A stretch of 64,000 nucleotides of DNA from the NCBI GenBank assembly GCA_900542315.1, contig UQMV01000008.1:5588-69587 (forward strand), given 5' to 3'. Below, piece after piece: positions 26,217 to 37,459 of this stretch (the stretch's first letter is position 1; every line of letters starts with the position of its first letter). Origin of the DNA: an uncultured Collinsella sp. (GTDB lineage: Bacteria > Actinomycetota > Coriobacteriia > Coriobacteriales > Coriobacteriaceae). Position numbers and translations under genes: made by a program. The notes under the pieces are model-generated. The model searched no databases, was not told the origin of the DNA, and saw only the letters and a list, made by a program, of their open reading frames with translations.

Positions 26217-26338
26217 GGCCGGACACAGGGTTACTTTCCAAATCGTCCTCGGACATGTCGGAGCCTCCGCTGCGCACTACGTGCGGCGGGGCCCCTCCGT
26301 CCTGCGGAAAGATTTGGAAAGTAACCCTGTGTCCGGCC
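26217..26338. repeat. 122-bp element with perfect 28-bp inverted arms
   Basis: Arms 26217-26244 and 26311-26338 are exact reverse complements (ggccggacacaggg... on the left). The 66-bp interior is itself partly self-complementary around gctgcgcac-tac-gtgcggc. It occupies the region upstream of ftsE. No ORF or T-run is associated. Confidence 0.9.
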
Positions 26339-26477
26339 TGCGATAACTAAGGGGTCGCTGCGTTTTACTTGGGTGCAGCAGCGCCGTGCTTGGGGGCTGA
26401 ATTGCACTTTGCTGGTCTGGGCCCGTTTCCCGGAAAAAGCCCTTACTTGGTGCTGGCCTAATTTGTTTGTTGCCGAC

Positions 26478-26514
26478 AAAAAACAGGGGCGTCCTCTTTG
26501 GGGACGCCCCTGTT
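26478..26514. terminator. Rho-independent terminator of the transketolase operon
   Basis: Hairpin aacaggggcgtcc/ggacgcccctgtt; on the minus strand it is followed by TTTTT. It is 47 bp beyond the transketolase stop. Confidence 0.85.
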
Positions 26515-26560
26515 CTGGCTTGCATGTGGTTGTTGAGGCGATACTTTGCCTCGTTTTGTC

Positions 26561-27502
26561 CTAAGCCAAGAACTCTTTGGTGGTCGCCACGATGTTGGCG
26601 GCGTCCAGACCGTACTTGTGCAGAAGCTCGGCACCCGGGCCGGACTCGCCAAAGGTGTCATTGACGCCGATCTTCTTAAGCGGCGTCGGGCACTGCTCGC
26701 ACAGGACATCGGCGACGGCGCTGCCCAGGCCGCCAATCACGGAGTGCTCCTCGACGGTCACGACGTGGCCGGTCTTGGTGGCGCTCTTGACGATCAGGTC
26801 GGCATCGATGGGCTTGATGGTGTGCATGTTGATGACCTCGGCATCGATGCCCTCGGCAGCGAGCTGCTCGGCGGCCTCGAGGGCCTCGCCGACCATCAGG
26901 CCGCAGGCGATGATGGTCACGTCGGCACCCTCGCGCATGACGATGCCCTTACCCACCTCGAACTTGTAGGTCTCGGGGTCGTTGATAACCGGCGAGGCCA
27001 AGCGGGCAAAGCGCATGTAGACGGGGCCATCGCACTCGTAAGCGGCACGCGTCACGGCACGAGCCTCGACGTCGTCGGCGGGAACGATCACGGTCATGCC
27101 GGGGATGACACGCATCAGGGCGATATCCTCGCAGCACTGGTGAGTAGCGCCGTCCTCGCCCACCGAGATGCCGGCGTGCGTGGCGCCGATCTTAACGTTG
27201 AGGTGCGGGTAGCCGATGGAGTTGCGGACCTGCTCAAAGGCGCGACCGGCGGCAAACATGGCAAAGGTGCTCGCGAAGGCAACGCGACCGGTGGTTGCGA
27301 TACCGGCGGCGACACCCATCAGGTTGCTCTCGGCAATGCCCACATCAAAGAAACGATCGGGGCAGGCGGCCTTGAACTTGCCGGTCTGCGTTGCGGCAGC
27401 CAGGTCGGCATCGAGGACCACAAAGTCGTCGTGCTCGTTGGCGAGCTCGACGAGGGCCTCGCCGTAGCTTACGCGCGTGGCGATTTTCTTGACGTCTGCC
27501 AT
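26561..27502 (-). CDS. Transketolase, C-terminal subunit
   Basis: 313-residue half of a two-gene transketolase, carrying the pyrimidine-binding (PYR) and C-terminal domains. The segment DADLAAATQTGKF, the catalytic-region DVGIAESNLMGVAAG with the conserved Glu, and the STFAMFAAGRAFEQ helix match the PYR domain; VEEHSVIGGLGSAV marks the C domain. The true start (27502, after gagagga) is one base beyond the stop of the N-terminal subunit gene, so the two are translated together. Split transketolases are usual in Firmicutes and Actinobacteria of the gut. Confidence 0.93.
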   Translation of the reverse strand: MADVKKIATRVSYGEALVELANEHDDFVVLDADLAAATQTGKFKAACPDRFFDVGIAESNLMGVAAGIATTGRVAFASTFAMFAAGRAFEQVRNSIGYPHLNVKIGATHAGISVGEDGATHQCCEDIALMRVIPGMTVIVPADDVEARAVTRAAYECDGPVYMRFARLASPVINDPETYKFEVGKGIVMREGADVTIIACGLMVGEALEAAEQLAAEGIDAEVINMHTIKPIDADLIVKSATKTGHVVTVEEHSVIGGLGSAVADVLCEQCPTPLKKIGVNDTFGESGPGAELLHKYGLDAANIVATTKEFLA

Positions 27503-27503
27503 C

Positions 27504-28334
27504 CTAGAGCTCCTCTCCGGCGGCCGTGAGCTCTGCCATGGCCTGCTCAAACTGTTCATCGTTGGGGGCCTTACCGTGCCAACCCACCTGGTTCTCCATA
27601 AAGGAGACGCCCTTGCCCTTCGTGGTCTCGGCGATAATGGCGGTTGGCTGACCCTTGGTGGCGCGGGCCTCGGCAAAGGCGGCGCGGATCTGGTCGAAGT
27701 CGTTGCCGTCGGCGAGCTCCACCACATGGAACTTGAAGGCGCGGAACTTGTCGGCGAGCGGCATGGGGTCGTTGACCTCCTCGACGGGGCCGTCGATCTG
27801 CAGGCCGTTATGGTCGACGATCACGCAGAGGTTGTCGAGCTGCTGGTTGCCGGCAAACATGGCGGCCTCCCAGACCTGGCCCTCCTCGCTCTCGCCGTCG
27901 CCCAGCAGGGCGTAGGTGCGATAGTCGTCGCCCCAGTGCTTGGCGGCAACGGCCATGCCCACGGCGGCGGAGATGCCCTGGCCCAGCGACCCGGTGGACA
28001 TGTCGACGCCCGGGGTGTCATTCATGTTGGGATGGCCCTGCAGGTGGCTGCCGATGTGGCGCAGCGTCTCGAGATCCTCCTTGGGGAAGAATCCGCGCTC
28101 GGCGAGCACGGCGTACAGACCAGGCGCGCAGTGACCCTTGGAAAGCACGAAGCGGTCGCGGTCGGCCTTGCGGGGGTCGGCCGGGTCGACGTTCATTTCC
28201 TCAAAGTACAGATAGGTCATGATGTCGGCAGCGCCGAGCGAACCGCCCGGATGGCCGGACTTGGCAGCGTGCACGCCGGTGACGATGCCCTTCCTTACCT
28301 CGTTGGCAACCTTTTTGAGCTCTTCGTCGCTCAT
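27504..28334 (-). CDS. Transketolase, N-terminal subunit
   Basis: 276-residue thiamine-diphosphate-binding half of transketolase. It has the SGHPGGSLGAADI motif, the KGHCAPGLYAVLA segment, GSLGQGISAAVGMA and the TPP/Mg motif GDGESEEGQVWEAAMFA followed by the conserved Asn (VDHNGLQ). With the following gene it completes a pentose-phosphate-pathway enzyme moving two-carbon units between sugar phosphates. The start follows aaaggaagg. This gene leads the operon. Confidence 0.95.
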   Translation of the reverse strand: MSDEELKKVANEVRKGIVTGVHAAKSGHPGGSLGAADIMTYLYFEEMNVDPADPRKADRDRFVLSKGHCAPGLYAVLAERGFFPKEDLETLRHIGSHLQGHPNMNDTPGVDMSTGSLGQGISAAVGMAVAAKHWGDDYRTYALLGDGESEEGQVWEAAMFAGNQQLDNLCVIVDHNGLQIDGPVEEVNDPMPLADKFRAFKFHVVELADGNDFDQIRAAFAEARATKGQPTAIIAETTKGKGVSFMENQVGWHGKAPNDEQFEQAMAELTAAGEEL

Positions 28335-28541
28335 TGTGCCTTCCTTTCATCCTCATTAGACAAAATGCGCACGGCACCGAAGGTAATCCCAACACAGCCG
28401 CAATGCACGTACGTCATTCATTATGCTGGAAACTGATGGCTTTACCAGAGTTTTTATCATTATTTGAACAATTTAGCAGGCAGAACCGCTGATGAAACGG
28501 TTTATCAATGTGAACGTCTTTTGGATGGAACGCGATCGACC

Positions 28542-29432
28542 CTACGCGCTAATGTCCTTGAATCCCTCGCCGAAGGCTTCCGTAACGTCAGCGACCGTCA
28601 CAATGGCGCGAGGATCGCGCTCGCGCACAATCGTCTTGAGGGTATTGAGCTCTCGACGGCTCACGATGACCATAATCACCGGCTTCTCGGCGCCCGAATA
28701 CATGCCGGTCGCCCTAAACTTGGTGCAGCCGCGGCCCAGGCCGTACATGATGTCGGCCGCGATATCGGGGAAATTGTCCGAGATGATGAGCACCATACGG
28801 CGCTTGTTGCCGCCATCGACCACGGCATCGATCACATAACCGCTAATGACCATCGAAAGGCCGGCGTACAGCGCGTTTTCGATCGAGAACACCGGGGCCG
28901 ACAAGGCGCACACGGCAACATCGATCGCCATAACGGTTGAGCCCACCGGCAGTGACGTATTGCGCGAGATAATCTGGCCGATGGTGTCAGAACCACCGGT
29001 ATTGGCGCCGGCACGCAGCACCATGCCGTAGCCAATGCCCGTAACGATACCGCCCCACATGGCCGGCAGCATCAGGTCGGCATGAGCCAGCGGTGCCACA
29101 AACGGGGCAAACAGGTCGGTGAAAAAGCCCAGCAGCACAAAGCCCGTCGCCGTCTGCACCACATAGAACATACCGCCCGCGCGCATAACCACCAGCAGCA
29201 GCAAGGCGTTCATCACGATAGTCTGGATGCCGACGGGAAGAGACACGCCGTGCGAGGCGCCGACCGCCTGGATAATGGTGGCAAGACCTGTAACGCCGCC
29301 GGCAGCGAGGCCATTAGGGATCAAAAACAGGTCGGTCGCGACGGCTGCCAGGGCGCACCCCAGCATAATCTGGGGCAGGTCGTGGAAGAAGTTCATCGAA
29401 AGAATGCGCTTGATGTCCAGACGATATGCCAT
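28542..29432 (-). CDS. YitT-family membrane protein (DUF161 plus DUF2179)
   Basis: 296-residue protein with five to six hydrophobic helices in the first 190 residues (with GLAAGGVTGLATII and GANTGGSDTIGQII motifs typical of the YitT/DUF161 family) and a cytosolic ferredoxin-like DUF2179 domain at the C terminus (RRELNTLKTIVRERDPRAIV). Function is unknown for the family. The ATG at 29432 follows gggagg; the longer frame adds eight residues reaching into a terminator. Confidence 0.88.
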   Translation of the reverse strand: MAYRLDIKRILSMNFFHDLPQIMLGCALAAVATDLFLIPNGLAAGGVTGLATIIQAVGASHGVSLPVGIQTIVMNALLLLVVMRAGGMFYVVQTATGFVLLGFFTDLFAPFVAPLAHADLMLPAMWGGIVTGIGYGMVLRAGANTGGSDTIGQIISRNTSLPVGSTVMAIDVAVCALSAPVFSIENALYAGLSMVISGYVIDAVVDGGNKRRMVLIISDNFPDIAADIMYGLGRGCTKFRATGMYSGAEKPVIMVIVSRRELNTLKTIVRERDPRAIVTVADVTEAFGEGFKDISA

Positions 29433-29444
29433 GCTACCTCCCTC

Positions 29445-29473
29445 AAAAAAGCGCACCCAAACGGATGCGCTTT
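29445..29473 (-). terminator. Rho-independent terminator downstream of prfB
   Basis: Minus-strand hairpin aaagcgcatccg/gggtgcgcttt followed by a T-run. It sits between prfB and the YitT-family gene. Confidence 0.75.
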
Positions 29474-29541
29474 GAACTTCTCGCTCTATTCGATTCTACC
29501 GATTCGGCAGGCAAATACCACCCCCGTGCAGGGTTTGTTCT

Positions 29542-29578
29542 GGGTACAAAACCACCCTGCTCGGAGGGTTTTGTACCC
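29542..29578. repeat. Perfect hairpin gggtacaaaacc/ggttttgtaccc
   Basis: Inverted repeat with 14-bp arms just after the prfB stop. It lacks a T-run and is followed by the terminator at 29445-29473. Confidence 0.65.
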
Positions 29579-29600
29579 ACCCCCACATAATCCAAGAGGT

Positions 29601-30748
29601 TTAGGCGTCCGAGCCTTCCGCATCGGCGTTGCCGGTTGCCCAACGATGGTAGCCGATCACAAACGGATCCAGGTCACCATCGTCAAGAACGGCCTCGACG
29701 TTGCTGGTCTCCACGCCCGAGCGCAGGTCCTTGACCATCTGGTACGGGTAGAGCACGTAGCTGCGAATCTGGTTGCCAAAACCGATGGTAGTCTTGGGTC
29801 CGCGAATCTCATCGAGCGCCTCAGCGCGCTTCTCGAGCTCAATCTCGTACAGGCGAGCCTTAAGGATTTGCATGCACGCGGCCTTGTTTTGAATCTGACT
29901 GCGCTCGTTTTGGCAGGTGACCACAATGCCGCTGGGAAAATGCGTCACGCGTACGGCGGAGTCGGTGGTGTTGACGCCCTGACCGCCCGGGCCGCTCGCA
30001 TGGTACACGTCCACACGGATATCGTCGGGGCTGATCTCGATGTCGATATCGTCGGGCAGCACGGGGATGACCTCGACGCCGGCAAACGTGGTCTGGCGGC
30101 GCTTCTTGTCGTCGGTAGGGCTAATGCGCACCAAGCGGTGGACGCCGGCCTCGGCGCGCAACATGCCAAATGCGTCCTTGCCCTCGACGGTAAATGTCGC
30201 GCGGTCGATGCCGATGACCTCGGCCGCGGGACAGTCGTTGATGGTGACCTTCCAGCCGCGACGCTGGCAGTACTTCATGTACATCTTAAAGAGCATGAAG
30301 GTCCAGTCCTGGGCCTCCAGACCACCCTGTCCGGGCTTGATGGTCACAATGGCATCGCCGTGATCGAACTCACCGGTAAACCAGCTCGAAAGCTCAAGCT
30401 CATCGATGGCACGGGCCAGGCGCTCAGCCGTGGCTGCAGCCTCCTCGCGAAGGGCGACGGCATCGGGGTCATCCCCCATCTCCTCGGCAAGCTCCAGCGC
30501 GGCGCGGGCATCGGAAAGCTCGCCGCGCGCGGTGTCCACGGCAGCGATATCTTCCTTGGTGCGCGCGATCTCCTCCATGGTGGCACGGGCAGCGTCGGCG
30601 TCATCCCAAAAGCCGGGGGCCACGCTTTTAGCCTCGAGTTCGGTCACGCGCGTGCGCTTTTCGTCCAAATGGAGATACGACTCGACCTCGCCGAGCCGAT
30701 CCGCAAACGCGTCCAGCTCGGCGGGCGTTACCTCTAAAGCCTCAGCCA

Positions 30749-30749
<1 letters not shown>
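29601..30749 (-). CDS. prfB: Peptide chain release factor 2, with SPT in place of the SPF motif
   Basis: 382-residue class I release factor. The peptidyl-tRNA hydrolysis motif GGQ is intact (Gln257, in SGPGGQGVN). The stop-codon reading tripeptide, SPF in characterised RF2 proteins, reads Ser210-Pro211-Thr212 here, in the RISPTDDKKRRQTTF context. The usual +1 programmed frameshift near codon 25 is absent: the N-terminal region (ESYLHLDEK) reads straight through with no in-frame UGA. The gene overlaps the secA stop by one base (TAATG), so the two are coupled. RF1-type PxT at this position would be PAT or PVT, so this is not RF1. Confidence 0.92.
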
Positions 30750-33556
<2,807 letters not shown>

Positions 33557-33686
33557 GTGGTTTTCCTTTTTGGCCATCGCCCCACGCCGAGCGGCTTGAG
33601 GCGAGTTAAACACAGATAATTGTACTTTAGCCAAACGGGGCGCAGCCTATGCGGTCGACCTCGACCGCCACGTAATAACTACGACC

Positions 33687-33724
33687 AACCTGCCAAAAAG
33701 GGACAGGTTTATTTTGGCAGGTTT
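33687..33724. repeat. gggacaggt-type palindrome (copy with perfect arms)
   Basis: Arms aacctgccaaaa and ttttggcaggtt flank gggacaggttta; near-identical to 21571-21605. It lies upstream of secA. Confidence 0.85.
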
Positions 33725-33756
33725 TATCTGGGCAAACGACGCATCTCCTGCCATTT

Positions 33757-33819
33757 GGTGCAAACCAACCTGACCCCTTCGCACCAACTTGGTGCCGCGG
33801 GGTCAGGTTAGCTTGCACC
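33757..33819. repeat. ggggtcaggtt-type palindrome
   Basis: Arms begin ggtgcaaaccaacctgacccc and end ggggtcaggttagcttgcacc, with an inner gcaccaacttggtgc stem. It is related to the gggacaggt elements and precedes the rpmE terminator. Confidence 0.85.
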
Positions 33820-33822
33820 ATT

Positions 33823-33864
33823 AAAAAGAAAAGGGCCGCGCACCCAAATGGATGCACGGCCCTT
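33823..33864 (-). terminator. Rho-independent terminator of rpmE
   Basis: Minus-strand hairpin aagggccgtgcatcc/gggtgcgcggccctt followed by a T-rich tail. It is 36 bp after the rpmE stop. Confidence 0.82.
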
Positions 33865-33899
33865 ATGCCATGAATGCGAGCGATTCCGCGACGAGCTAT

Positions 33900-34325
33900 T
33901 TACTCAGCAGCCTCGGTGGTCTCGGCCTCGGCAGCGGCCTCCTCGACGGGAGCCTCTGCGGGAGCCTCGGCGGCCTGCTTGGCAGCCTCCTCGGCGAACT
34001 TAGCGGCACGCTTAGCCTTCTCGGCAGCCTTGGCCTCAGCGGCGGCCTTGCGAGCGGCCTCGGCCTCAGCAGCCTTGGCGGCCTTGGCAGCCTTGGCCTC
34101 CTCGGCCTTCTTGAGCTGGGCGGCAGCGGCGCCACCGAACTTGTCGGCGAAGCGCTGGACGCGTCCACCGGTGTCGACGAACTTCTGCTGGCCGGTGTAG
34201 AACGGGTGGCACTCGTTGCAAAGCTCGACCTTCATCTCGGACACGGTAGCGTGCGTCTTGAAGGTGTTGCCGCAGGAGCACGTCACCGTGCACTCGACAT
34301 ACTGGGGATGGATACCCTGCTTCAT
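33900..34325 (-). CDS. rpmE: 50S ribosomal protein L31 with long Ala/Lys/Glu-rich C-terminal tail
   Basis: The first 67 residues are a normal zinc-type L31: IHPQYVECTVTCSCGNTF with zinc cysteines at 16 and 18, then CNECHPFYTGQQKFVDTGGRV with 36 and 39. About 75 further residues follow, consisting almost wholly of Ala, Lys and Glu (AKAAKAAKAAEAEAARKAAA-like). Typical L31 is 66-90 residues. The tail should form a long charged helix beyond the ribosome surface. The gene is monocistronic, with a promoter at 34410-34438. Confidence 0.93.
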   Translation of the reverse strand: MKQGIHPQYVECTVTCSCGNTFKTHATVSEMKVELCNECHPFYTGQQKFVDTGGRVQRFADKFGGAAAAQLKKAEEAKAAKAAKAAEAEAARKAAAEAKAAEKAKRAAKFAEEAAKQAAEAPAEAPVEEAAAEAETTEAAE

Positions 34326-34631
34326 GGTAGGACTCCTTATTGGTCAGGCGCTGGTTACCGATCAGCGCATAAGGCGTCTTGGTTTCCGACCAAGACAACA
34401 AACTCGGCTATGGTACCACGGAGCCGCGCGTCCCACAAAAGGTTCACGGTCTTTGTGCAATGCAATATGCCCAACCGCCGCGAGCACGCACCCCATTGCC
34501 GCTTAACCCATGTTGCAGACGTGTAACGCCGCAGTAAGCACGCCCCTTTTAGCGCCAGACAGGTACAATGATGAACACTGTACCGTAGCGGAGCGCCCCG
34601 CGCGCGCCGCAACCACGCGAAAGGGTTTCCC
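34326..34631. other. Divergent promoter region between rpmE and the ACT-domain gene
   Basis: No gene is supported in these 306 bases. Two small hairpins lie in the rpmE leader (34348-34368, and a perfect gtcttggtt/accaagac at 34376-34396). On the plus side an operator-like inverted repeat ggtaca/tgtacc (34562-34584) overlaps a TACAAT -10 candidate (34564). Confidence 0.5.
34410..34438 (-). promoter_or_regulatory. Promoter for rpmE
   Basis: TTGTGG (34438-34433), 17-bp spacer, TACCAT (34415-34410) on the minus strand. Confidence 0.5.
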
Positions 34632-34919
34632 ATGGCCGAGATCTCGTCCTCCCGTATCGTCATCACCGTCCTTGGCAAGAACCGCCCCGGCATCGTCGCC
34701 GGCGTCACCCGTGTCCTGGGCGAGGCCAACGTCGACATCCGCGACATCACGCAGTCCATTATCGAGGACATCTTCACCATGACCATGCTGGCCGACACCG
34801 CCGAGTCCAAGCTCGACTTCGCCGAGCTGCAGAAGGCGCTGGCAGAGGCCGGCGAGCTTTCGGGCGTCAACGTGTCCATCCAGCGCGAGGACGTCTTTAA
34901 CTTTATGTACCGCCTGTAG
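34632..34919 (+). CDS. ACT-domain protein (UPF0237 type)
   Basis: 95-residue protein made of one ACT domain plus a short tail. The start strand-turn-helix VITVLGKNRPGIVAGVTRVL, with the D/N-R-PG turn, and the second strand DIRDITQSII are clear. Members bind amino acids or act as small regulators. In many genomes the partner is a large DUF711/PFL family protein; here citrate synthase follows 78 bp later instead. The start follows gaaaggg. Confidence 0.85.
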   Translation: MAEISSSRIVITVLGKNRPGIVAGVTRVLGEANVDIRDITQSIIEDIFTMTMLADTAESKLDFAELQKALAEAGELSGVNVSIQREDVFNFMYRL

Positions 34920-34997
34920 CGAACAGGCCGTGTGGGAACAGGCTGGCGCATCTGCAACCAAGCACGCCGCCCCCAAACGGCCCCGAGAGGAGCGCGC

Positions 34998-36416
34998 ATG
35001 GCTTACGACGCCAAGAAAATCTACTACCGCTTTGACGATCACCTGAGCCGCCTGGTTCTGGACTATGAAGCGAGCCGCCAGATTTCGCCCGAAAGCGAAA
35101 ATCTCTACTATGGCCTGCCGACCGACCCTTACGACGAGGATCTGTTCGTCGAGCATAACGTCAAGCGCGGTCTGCGCAATGCCGACGGCTCGGGCGTGGT
35201 CGCGGGCCTTACCCGCATCTCGGACGTGCACGGCTACAACAAGGTCGACGGCAAGGTCGTGCCCGACCAGGGCAAGCTCACGCTGCGCGGCTATAGCATC
35301 GAGGACTTGGTCAACAGCGCCCAGGCCGAGAATCGTTATGGCTACGAAGAGGTCGCCTACCTGCTCATCACAGGCTCGCTGCCCAACAAGGAGGAACTCG
35401 ACGGCTTTTGCGGACGCCTGGGCGCCTTTAGGCACCTGAGCGACGAGTACGTCAAAGAGTTCCCCATGACCACGGTGTCGTCGAGCATCATGAATGTGCT
35501 TCAGCGCGCCGTGCTGCTGCTCTACGCCTTCGACGCCGAGCCCGACGTGATTACGCCCGAGCACGAGATCGACGTCGCCATCTCCATGCTCGCCCGTCTC
35601 CCCCGCATCGCCGCCTTCGCTCATATGGCGTCGGTCGCCAAGCGTCGCGGCTCCGAGGTGCACGTGCCGCACCCGACACCCGGCCTTTCCACCGCCGAGA
35701 CCATCCTGCAGGTCCTGCGCGGCGGCATGGCGTTCACTCGCGACGAGGCCATGCTGCTCGACGTGATGCTCATGCTGCACGCCGAACACGGCGGCGGTAA
35801 CAACTCCACCTTCGCCTGCCGCGTGCTGTCCTCTTCGGCTACCGACCCGTACTCCGCCTACGCCGCGGCTATCGGTTCGCTCAAGGGCCCGCGCCACGGC
35901 GGTGCCAATGCCAAGGTCGTGTCCATGCACGAGGACATCCGCGCGCATGTTTCCAACTGGGAAAACGAGGACGAGGTCGCAGCCTATCTGGGCAAGATCC
36001 TCGACAAGCAGGCCTTCGACGGCACGGGTCTTATCTACGGCATGGGCCACGCTGTCTACACGCTGAGCGACCCGCGCGCCGAGGTCTGCCGTCATTACGC
36101 GCGCTCGCTGGCGGCCAAAAAGGACCTGGGCGAGGAGTTCGCACTCATCGAGCGCATCGAACGCCTGGCCCCGCAGGTGATGCGCGACCACGGCATGACC
36201 AAGCCCATCTGCGCCAACATCGACCTGTACACGGGCTTTATCTACAAGATGCTCGGTGTGCCCGAGACGCTCTTTACGCCGCTGTTCGCCGTCGCCCGCA
36301 TGGCCGGCTGGTCGGCGCACCGCATGGAAGAGCTCTTCTGCGCACACCGCATCATCCGCCCGGCATATCGCCCGGTGATCGAGCCGCTGGAGTACAAGCC
36401 GCTCGCCGACCGATAG
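34998..36416 (+). CDS. gltA: Citrate synthase
   Basis: 472-residue enzyme condensing acetyl-CoA and oxaloacetate. The catalytic region is complete: LMLHAEHGGGNNSTF with the first active-site His, GSLKGPRHGGAN with the second and GMGHAVYTLSDPRA with the catalytic Asp context. The long N-terminal region (about 60 residues before the core) is typical of this clade, which is found in anaerobes using citrate synthase for glutamate synthesis. The ATG at 34998 follows gagagga; an in-frame ATG at 34932 has no site. It can feed 2-oxoglutarate to gltBD in this window. Confidence 0.94.
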   Translation: MAYDAKKIYYRFDDHLSRLVLDYEASRQISPESENLYYGLPTDPYDEDLFVEHNVKRGLRNADGSGVVAGLTRISDVHGYNKVDGKVVPDQGKLTLRGYSIEDLVNSAQAENRYGYEEVAYLLITGSLPNKEELDGFCGRLGAFRHLSDEYVKEFPMTTVSSSIMNVLQRAVLLLYAFDAEPDVITPEHEIDVAISMLARLPRIAAFAHMASVAKRRGSEVHVPHPTPGLSTAETILQVLRGGMAFTRDEAMLLDVMLMLHAEHGGGNNSTFACRVLSSSATDPYSAYAAAIGSLKGPRHGGANAKVVSMHEDIRAHVSNWENEDEVAAYLGKILDKQAFDGTGLIYGMGHAVYTLSDPRAEVCRHYARSLAAKKDLGEEFALIERIERLAPQVMRDHGMTKPICANIDLYTGFIYKMLGVPETLFTPLFAVARMAGWSAHRMEELFCAHRIIRPAYRPVIEPLEYKPLADR

Positions 36417-36438
36417 GTCGCAGACCGTTATAGATCTA

Positions 36439-36477
36439 GAGCGTGGCCAGGGTCCCAAGCCCTCGGCCACGCTTTTT
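36439..36477 (+). terminator. Rho-independent terminator of citrate synthase gene
   Basis: Hairpin agcgtggccagggt/ccctcggccacgct followed by TTTTT, 23 bp after the stop. Confidence 0.85.
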
Positions 36478-36503
36478 ATGTCTCTTGGAAAGGACCACAT
36501 CAG

Positions 36504-37346
36504 ATGATCGTGTTTTCCGATATGGATGGAACGCTGCTGACGAGCGACAAGCAGATGAGCGACGCCACCTGGGCGATGCTCGACGAGCTCGCACGTCGCG
36601 GCATTGAGTTTGTGCCCTGCACGGGCCGTCCGCTGTCGGGCGTCTTTGAGCCCATCCTCGCCCACCCCGCCGTGCATTACGCGGTCTGCGCCAACGGCGC
36701 CAGCGTATGGCAGCTCGACGATGATGCACCCACCGATGCCTCGCGCGCCACGTGCATTCTGAGCCGTCCGCTCGACTGTGACATTGCCCACCGCATCCAC
36801 AGCATTGCCGCCGGCCATGACGTCACCTTCGACATTTTCGCCGACGGCCAGTGCTTTCTCCCCCGCTCGCTCTACGAGCGCCTGGATGAGTTCTGCGGCG
36901 GCGACCCCCACATCGCGGCTTCGCTCAAGCGCACACGAACACCGATCGACATGGATATCGACAGCAAGATCGACGAGGTCGAGACGCTCGAACGCATCGC
37001 CATGTACTGGCACGACCCGGCCGATCGCGACGCCATCGCGGCGGCGCTCGACACGCTCGAAGGCATTGAGGTCACGCGTTCTCACGCCATGAATATCGAG
37101 GTCATGGGTAAGGGCGCCACCAAGGGAACGGCCCTCACGTGGCTATGCGAGCATCTGGGCGAGCGTCTCGCCGACGCCTGGGCGTTCGGCGACAACATCA
37201 ACGACATTCCCATGCTGCAGGCAGCGGGCCACGGCATGGCCATGATCAACGCCGAGCCCGAGGACCGTGAGGCCGCCGACGCCATCACCGAATACGACAA
37301 CGACCACGACGGCGTCGCCCGCACCATCATGGCCGCCCTCGCCTAG
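36504..37346 (+). CDS. HAD-superfamily phosphatase, Cof type (1)
   Basis: 280-residue haloacid-dehalogenase hydrolase of the Cof/class IIB type, probably a sugar-phosphate phosphatase in the cytosol. Motif I is SDMDGTLLTSD (nucleophile and acid/base Asp), motif II CTGRP, motif III KGATKGTAL and motif IV FGDNINDIPML. The cap domain lies between motifs II and III. The start follows ggaaagga. Its stop codon TAG is the first triplet of the repeat element at 37343-37390. A second Cof-type gene lies convergently downstream. Confidence 0.88.
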   Translation: MIVFSDMDGTLLTSDKQMSDATWAMLDELARRGIEFVPCTGRPLSGVFEPILAHPAVHYAVCANGASVWQLDDDAPTDASRATCILSRPLDCDIAHRIHSIAAGHDVTFDIFADGQCFLPRSLYERLDEFCGGDPHIAASLKRTRTPIDMDIDSKIDEVETLERIAMYWHDPADRDAIAAALDTLEGIEVTRSHAMNIEVMGKGATKGTALTWLCEHLGERLADAWAFGDNINDIPMLQAAGHGMAMINAEPEDREAADAITEYDNDHDGVARTIMAALA

Positions 37347-37390
37347 TCATTGGGGACATTCTTAAACGACTAGTCGTTGGGGACACTCTT
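37343..37390. repeat. tgtccccaacgactag element (copy 2)
   Basis: Supplies the TAG stop of the upstream HAD gene. Its reverse complement matches copy 3 (38417-38466) at all but two of 47 positions. Together they form inverted repeats around the second HAD gene. Confidence 0.9.
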
Positions 37391-37413
37391 CGCGAAAAAG
37401 CTGCAAGGACTGT

Positions 37414-37423
37414 CCCCCCCCCC
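37414..37423. repeat. Run of ten C residues
   Basis: Homopolymer in the intergenic region between the two HAD genes. It is not in a coding frame. Its exact length may be a sequencing artefact. Confidence 0.7.
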
Positions 37424-37459
37424 ACTGTCGGCAGAAAAGGAACGCCCCCATCTGCCGGA

